From NCBI RefSeq assembly GCF_018614055.1, contig NZ_JAGGPB010000051.1:1-44853 (forward strand): DNA of 44,853 nucleotides, given 5' to 3'. This document shows positions 40,882 through 44,853 of this stretch, piece by piece (positions within the stretch are counted from its first letter, which is position 1; each line of letters begins with the position of its first letter). The notes beneath the pieces were generated by a model, which was not told where the DNA came from, did no database searches, and was given only the letters and a program-made list of their open reading frames with translations. This DNA comes from Streptomyces sp. ISL-98. Lineage in GTDB: Bacteria > Actinomycetota > Actinomycetes > Streptomycetales > Streptomycetaceae. The translations under genes and the position numbers were made by a program.

Positions 40882-42510
40882 ATGACCGATGATCCATCGC
40901 GGCGCAAAATCCTCAAGAACAGTGGGGTGTTGGCCGGCGCCGCACTCCTTTCCGGCATACCGGACGGGGGCACGGCGCAGGCCGCCTCCCGCACGGACGG
41001 GTCCTCGCCCGTGGTGGAGCTGCCCGCGGGCCGAGTGCGCGGAGGCACGGAAGGAGGTCTCACCGTATTCAAGGGCGTGCCCTACGCGGCGCCGCCGATC
41101 GGCGCGCTTCGATGGCGGCCGGCTCAGCCCCATCCCGGATGGCAGGGAACGCGCGATGCGACCGCCTTCGGCCCGAGTGCACCGCAGCCCTACCGGGACG
41201 GAGGCGACCAAGTGCTCGGAACGCACGGCTCGCCCCCCTTCGACGAGGACTGCCTCACGCTCAACGTCTGGACCCCCGGAGCCGATGACGCCAAGCGACC
41301 GGTGATGGTGTGGATCCACGGCGGCGGCTTCATCTCCGGATCCGGCTCGCTGCCCAACTACTCCGGCGAGACCTTCGCGCGCGACGGCGACCTCGTCGTC
41401 GTGACCATCAACTACCGGCTCGGCCCGCTGGGTTACCTCTACTTCGGCGAGGACGGCGCCGGGGGGAACTTCTGGCTCACCGACCAACTCGCCGCGCTGC
41501 ACTGGGTACGGGACAACATCACCGCATTCGGCGGCGACCCCGACAACATCACCGTCGCCGGCCAGTCCGGCGGCGCTCTGTCGGTCGCGGCGCTGGCCGG
41601 CGCCCGGCCCAAGGGCCGCCCGCTGTTCCGACGCGCCATCCTGCAGAGCCCACCGCTCGGGCTGCAGATCCCCACCCGCGCCGAGTCGCTTCAGCGCACC
41701 GCCACCTACCTGGACATCCTCGGAGCCAAGAACGTAGCGGAACTACGAGCCGTGCCCTGGCCACGCCTGATCGCCGCCACCTTCGAGATGTTCGGGCGCA
41801 CAGGACGGTGGGGATACTGGTCGACCCCGTTCCTGCCGGTACTCGACGAGGTCACGCTGGACCGCGACCCCGCCGACCTGCTGCTCAGCGGCGCCGGGGC
41901 GGACATCGACGTCCTCATCGGCTGGACCAGGGAAGAGGCGAACTTCGCCTTCGCGCTCAGCGAGCCGTACGCCGCTGCAACCAAGAATCAGGTGCTCGCA
42001 AGGGCGCGGGACACCTTCGGGAACCGGGCGGCCCAGGCATACACCGCGTACGAAGAGGCCCGGCCGGGCGCCCGCCCGGTGGACGTACTCATGGATCTGA
42101 TCACCGACGACCTGTTCCGCATGCCCAGCGTGGCGCTGGCCGAACGGCGGGCGGCCCGCGGACGTCCGGTCTGGGCGTACCAGTTCAACCTCCCCACTCC
42201 TGCGCACAACGGTCAACTCGCAGCCGCACACTGCCTGGAACTGCCATTCGTGTTCGACAACTTCGACAAGTGGGCGCACGCACCCTTCCTGGCGGGGCTG
42301 GACCCCAGGGTCCGTGACGGTCTCGCCGCGACCATGCACACGTCCTGGATCTCCTTCATCCGCACCGGCGATCCCAACCACCACCCCATGCCGCAGTGGG
42401 ACGGCTACGACCGGGGCTCTCGTACGACGATGGCCCTCGACTCAGTCACCACCGCCACCAGCGACCTCGCGGGATACTGGCGCCGCCTGCACCATCCGGC
42501 GGCGCCGTAG
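40882..42510 (+). CDS. Tat-exported type-B carboxylesterase/lipase
   Basis: The product is 542 residues. The N-terminus has a twin-arginine signal (PSRRKILKNSGVLAGAALLS, cleavage near AQA). The alpha/beta-hydrolase fold of type-B carboxylesterases follows: VVELPAGRVRGGTEGGLTVF, FDEDCLTLNVWTP, the oxyanion-hole GGGFISGSGS, and the nucleophile elbow VAGQSGGALS (Ser229). The acid and His of the triad follow later (EANFAFALSEP region and LPTPAHNGQL region respectively, tentative). It hydrolyses carboxylic esters outside the cell. ATG 40882 has GGGAG nine bases upstream. It is divergent from the Liv operon, so the two may be co-regulated. Confidence 0.92.
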   Translation: MTDDPSRRKILKNSGVLAGAALLSGIPDGGTAQAASRTDGSSPVVELPAGRVRGGTEGGLTVFKGVPYAAPPIGALRWRPAQPHPGWQGTRDATAFGPSAPQPYRDGGDQVLGTHGSPPFDEDCLTLNVWTPGADDAKRPVMVWIHGGGFISGSGSLPNYSGETFARDGDLVVVTINYRLGPLGYLYFGEDGAGGNFWLTDQLAALHWVRDNITAFGGDPDNITVAGQSGGALSVAALAGARPKGRPLFRRAILQSPPLGLQIPTRAESLQRTATYLDILGAKNVAELRAVPWPRLIAATFEMFGRTGRWGYWSTPFLPVLDEVTLDRDPADLLLSGAGADIDVLIGWTREEANFAFALSEPYAAATKNQVLARARDTFGNRAAQAYTAYEEARPGARPVDVLMDLITDDLFRMPSVALAERRAARGRPVWAYQFNLPTPAHNGQLAAAHCLELPFVFDNFDKWAHAPFLAGLDPRVRDGLAATMHTSWISFIRTGDPNHHPMPQWDGYDRGSRTTMALDSVTTATSDLAGYWRRLHHPAAP

Positions 42511-42550
42511 CCGCGCCGCCGGCCTGCGGCGAGAGGCGCTCCCCCACCTG

Positions 42551-42577
42551 GTCCCGCGGTGTTCCGCACCGCGGGAC
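42551..42577 (+). terminator. Terminator after the carboxylesterase gene
   Basis: GTCCCGCGGTG (42551-42561) and CACCGCGGGAC (42567-42577) form a perfect 11-bp stem around TTCCG, 40 bp after the esterase stop. Confidence 0.85.
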
Positions 42578-42689
42578 GAGGCGGGCCCTCGGCCTCGATC
42601 GAGACACGACCGCGAGGTCACGATTCACATGGCGCCGAGCAGCAGGCGGGCGCGAAACGCCGTCGCGCGCTACCTCTCTCGCGTGCTGT

Positions 42690-43190
42690 CCAACGGAGAC
42701 CTACGGGTGGCTCATCGACGACCCGGATCGCTTCACCCAGGCACTCCGGGACATGGCGGAGGATCTCGACCTCGAAAGCGACCTCATCGACTACCGCCGG
42801 CGGCGCGAAGCACTCCAGAACTGGTCGCTGACCCTGACATCTGGCACGAGATCATCGCCAGCCTGCCGCCTGTTTCCGGCCCCGTCCGCCCCAACCTGGA
42901 CGACCGCAAACGACAGGAGGCATCCGCCTTCATCTGGGCCCGTGTCGCCGAAGGCGAGCCCCTGTTCGCTCCTCTGTTCGCTCCTCGCCCCATTGAGGCC
43001 GGCCAGCCCGACGATGTCCGCCGGGCCTGGTTCCTTCGTCGCGCCAAAACCTGGTTCCAACTCGGGCGCCACGACCCGCTCGGCCACTATGCGGCCCTAC
43101 GCGAGCGCCTTGATCAGCATGCCGACCAGATCGCCAAGAACATCGATGTGACATTGCGAGATAGGTGGCACCTGATCTTGAAGGTTGACA
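42690..43190 (+). pseudogene. Frameshifted remnant of an unknown protein
   Basis: ETYGWLIDDPDRFTQALRDM, AEDLDLESDLIDYRRRREAL and QNWSL are readable in one frame (42700-42830). DPDIWHEIIASLPPVSGPVR, PNLDDRKRQEASAFIWARVA, RRAWFLRRAKTWFQLGRHDP and YAALRERLDQHADQIAKNID follow in another, ending near 43190. I do not recognise the function. The Trp/Arg-rich body with a DDRKRQxASxFxW block looks like a conserved actinomycete family. It contains an exact 12-bp tandem duplication at 42962-42985. No start with a ribosome-binding site is visible, and the frame is broken near 42833. Confidence 0.55.
42962..42985. repeat. Exact 12-bp tandem duplication
   Basis: CTGTTCGCTCCT occurs twice in direct succession, repeating Leu-Phe-Ala-Pro in frame inside the decayed gene. 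A recent slippage or duplication event is likely because the copies are identical. Confidence 0.9.
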
Positions 43191-43270
43191 CCACCCCTGG
43201 GAACGCCGGAGCCGTACCGGTTTCTGCCGTGCCCGTTTTCGCTGCCCGCACGGCGCTAGCGTTGGGTCCC

Positions 43271-43792
43271 ATGATCGTATGGCTCAATGGCACCCACGGC
43301 GCAGGCAAGACGACGACCAGTGCACTCGTGCAGCAGCTGATCCCGGATTCACGGGTGTTCGACGCCGAGAAGGTCGGCGAGACACTCATGGACATCACGC
43401 CGGGGCTGCCCTGGACAGGCAACTTCCAGCACTGGCCGCCGTGGCGGCCGCTCGTAGTCGAGACCGCCCGCCGCGTACTCGACTACACCGGCGGCACTCT
43501 GGTGATGCCCATGACTGTCCTGGTCGAGCAGTACTGGCGCGAGATCAGCACGGGCCTCGCCCAACATGCCATCCCGGTACGGCACTTCGTCCTCCACGCT
43601 GACCAAGACACCCTCCGCGGGCGCATCGAGGGGGACACTCTTCTTGGCCCCTCCCCATTCCGCCTCAAATACCTCGAGCCCTACGCCGAGGCGGCCCGCA
43701 CGTGGCTACACGGCGAGGCCGAGGTCGTCGACACCACGCACCTCACGCCCGCCCAGGCCGCCCTGCAGATCGCAGAGGCCGTCAAGAGTTGA
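43271..43792 (+). CDS. TmrB-like P-loop ATP-binding protein
   Basis: The product is 173 residues. It opens MIVWLNGTHGAGKTTTSALV, a Walker A (GTHGAGKTT, residues 7-15) in the same context as Bacillus TmrB (MIIWINGAFGSGKTQ). VFDAEKVGETLMDITPGLPW, NFQHWPPWRPLVVETARRVL, GGTLVMPMTVLVEQYWREIS and VRHFVLHADQDTLRGRIEGD continue the TmrB-type order. TmrB gives tunicamycin resistance by binding the drug, and relatives occur widely in actinomycetes with unproven targets. The usual C-terminal ~20 residues are shorter than in TmrB. ATG 43271 has only a weak GTTGGG. Its 3' end overlaps the convergent sigma gene by up to 87 bp as drawn. Confidence 0.82.
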   Translation: MIVWLNGTHGAGKTTTSALVQQLIPDSRVFDAEKVGETLMDITPGLPWTGNFQHWPPWRPLVVETARRVLDYTGGTLVMPMTVLVEQYWREISTGLAQHAIPVRHFVLHADQDTLRGRIEGDTLLGPSPFRLKYLEPYAEAARTWLHGEAEVVDTTHLTPAQAALQIAEAVKS

Positions 43793-44521
43793 GGTCCGCC
43801 CGCCATCGCGCCTTGAGCTCACTGATTTCGCCTCCAGCTCCGTCTCGAGCTCCAGGTACAGGGCGATGAATTCGACCCGTAGGTCGCCCTGACTCTCGCT
43901 CGCCCCGATGCGCGCTACCACCCACCAAACGAACACGGGATCGCTCGGGAAGGATGCCCCCGCTGCTGCGATCGACCCCACCGGGGGCATCCAACTGCTC
44001 AAGACGTGCCTCAGGGTGGTGGCCGCTCGCGCGACCGACACCGCGACCGTGCCAGGGTGGATTTCCGCAATCTGCGCCATCTCGCGCTGGGTAAAGCCGT
44101 ACATCTTGGTGGCCACGAGCGCGATGCGCTGCTGCAGCGGCAGCTCGCGCAGCGCGTCAAACACCATCATGTGTTCAGCGACCAGAGAGGCGACGTCCCG
44201 GCCGTGCCTCGTGGCCATGTGCTCATCCACCAGGTGCTCGGCCTCCCGCTCCCGTGCCTGGTGCAGCCGCTCTGCCTGGTGGATGACCTCGCGGCGCAGA
44301 GTCCTGTAGACGTAGGCGCGGGGCTCGCGCAGCTTCCCGGGAGCACGCAGCGCACCCTCGAACGCCAGCTGTACTACGTCCTCCCGGCCGATCATGGCCT
44401 CGGGGATGATCCGGTTACGCAGCAGACGGGCTGCCACTGCGGTCATCTCGTCCCGGTAGGCGCGGTAGACGGCATCCAGCGCGGCGGCGTTCACCTGCTG
44501 GATCGTTCGGGATTCAGCCAC
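43706..44521 (-). CDS. Sigma-70-family (ECF-like) RNA polymerase sigma factor, C-terminal frameshift suspected
   Basis: The product is 271 residues as drawn, from GTG 44521. Region 2 lies in AYRDEMTAVAARLLRNRIIP, EDVVQLAFEGALRAPGKLRE, PRAYVYRTLRREVIHQAERL. Region 4 is DALRELPLQQRIALVATKMY, GFTQREMAQIAEIHPGTVAV, SVARAATTLRHVL. A C-terminal extension contains a hydrophobic WWVVARIG. The final helix LYLELETELE would continue EISELKARWRADLNS-stop (ending ~43782) in the +1 frame, whereas the current frame runs antisense into the TmrB-like gene to 43706. A one-base shift near 43832 is likely, by mutation or sequencing error. It overlaps the small membrane-protein gene upstream by 8 bp, so they form an operon. 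Confidence 0.82.
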   Translation of the reverse strand: MAESRTIQQVNAAALDAVYRAYRDEMTAVAARLLRNRIIPEAMIGREDVVQLAFEGALRAPGKLREPRAYVYRTLRREVIHQAERLHQAREREAEHLVDEHMATRHGRDVASLVAEHMMVFDALRELPLQQRIALVATKMYGFTQREMAQIAEIHPGTVAVSVARAATTLRHVLSSWMPPVGSIAAAGASFPSDPVFVWWVVARIGASESQGDLRVEFIALYLELETELEAKSVSSRRDGGRTSTLDGLCDLQGGLGGREVRGVDDLGLAV

Positions 44522-44699
44522 GGCTCCGCCCCCGCTTTCCCCCAACTGCGCCGGCTGCGGCTTCCCGCGCCTCACCCTTGGCGCGGATGATCTCGGCCTT
44601 TCCCCGGGCCCGGTTCCGGTAGGCCACGCTGTCCAGCAAGGACCGGATGCCGGGTGCGAGCACGGCGGCCACGAACAGGGCAATAGCGACGAACTCCAC
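44514..44699 (-). CDS. Small single-pass membrane protein co-transcribed with sigma factor
   Basis: The product is 61 residues. EFVAIALFVAAVLAPGIRSL is one hydrophobic segment followed by a basic, Ala/Glu/Arg-rich tail (RNRARGKAEIIRAKGEAREA). GTG 44699 has a strong GGAGGAGG eight bases upstream. The stop overlaps the sigma gene's GTG by 8 bp, so translation is coupled. Possible roles include membrane sequestering of the sigma factor, but the tail does not resemble a known anti-sigma domain. Confidence 0.75.
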   Translation of the reverse strand: MEFVAIALFVAAVLAPGIRSLLDSVAYRNRARGKAEIIRAKGEAREAAAGAVGGKRGRSRG

Positions 44700-44853
44700 T
44701 GAGCAACCTCCTCCAGTATGCGGCTCCTCAGCGCCCCAGACGGGGCCATCAGCCGTACACAACTGGAGAGGGAACAGACGCCGGTTCTCTTGACTCCCTG
44801 CGCAAGATTCTTTCTTGAGTAGCCCTGGGACTTAGGCACTGTTTCTCGGATCT

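Noticed and set aside
1..44853. tRNA, rRNA or integrase attachment site
   Set aside because: Scanning by eye found no cloverleaf-like T-loop (GGTTCGAATCC-type) context, rRNA core sequence or site-specific integrase gene.

Overview
The window reads as a GC-rich actinomycete accessory region, most likely Streptomyces or a close relative, perhaps from the variable arm of a linear chromosome. The reasons are strong third-position GC, GTG/TTG starts, family content (TetR/HxlR/GlxA regulators beside oxidoreductases, PAS-PP2C phosphatase, sortase remnants, transglycosylase PBP, Tat esterase) and many decayed insertion sequences. I see no tRNA, rRNA, CRISPR array or complete secondary-metabolite cluster. 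Taxonomy is inferred from gene style only.

Layout. 1-2.4 kb: a frameshifted ISL3 transposase and a small membrane-anchored gene, enclosed by imperfect inverted repeats of at least 48 bp. 2.6-8.2 kb: a VOC protein, a GlxA-type regulator divergent from a saccharopine-dehydrogenase-like enzyme, a staphylococcal-nuclease-like protein, and an SMP-30/gluconolactonase gene whose 3' end is replaced by an IS110 element. 8.1-11 kb: IS110, two IS5-family remnants, a RibD/DHFR-like reductase and a broken divergent TetR gene. 11-16.4 kb: GNAT acetyltransferase, PAS-PP2C phosphatase, a tnpB remnant abutting an IS5 remnant, an HxlR/F420-type reductase divergent pair, and a broken secreted HNH nuclease carrying a (GACATC)n expansion at its active site. 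16.5-21.5 kb: a TetR/flavin monooxygenase divergent pair with three evenly spaced palindromes between them, an orphan xylose-binding-type lipoprotein, a collapsed class E sortase and a TetX-like monooxygenase. 21.5-25.4 kb: an IS605-type element (divergent tnpA/tnpB, both damaged), ISL3, IS3 and IS630 remnants, and two small secreted or membrane proteins. 25.5-28.9 kb: a methyltransferase preceded by two ATGA-coupled micro-ORFs, a hypothetical protein, a VOC protein and a class F sortase remnant. 29-33.3 kb: a bifunctional-type PBP, an IS30 remnant, a LysR gene and a maltose-acetyltransferase-like gene. 33.5-42.5 kb: a signal-less LivJ/AmiC-like binding protein, a VOC gene, a complete five-gene branched-chain-amino-acid-type (Liv) ABC operon with ATGA overlaps, and a divergent Tat-exported type-B carboxylesterase. 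42.6-44.8 kb: a decayed gene, a TmrB-like P-loop protein, and a small membrane protein overlapping a sigma-factor gene.

How the genes relate. A recurring motif is a regulator divergent from an oxidoreductase: GlxA/saccharopine-type, HxlR/F420-type, TetR/FAD monooxygenase, and a broken TetR/RibD-like pair. The Liv operon, the cytosolic binding-protein homologue and the secreted esterase may form an uptake module in which the esterase releases a small ligand outside the cell. That link is inference from position. The most checkable unusual signals are the three 15-bp-phased operators at 17243-17286, the ATGA chain at 25581-25699, the ISL3 element with an apparent passenger, the PBP with altered transpeptidase motifs, and the TnpB that lacks its first RuvC aspartate.
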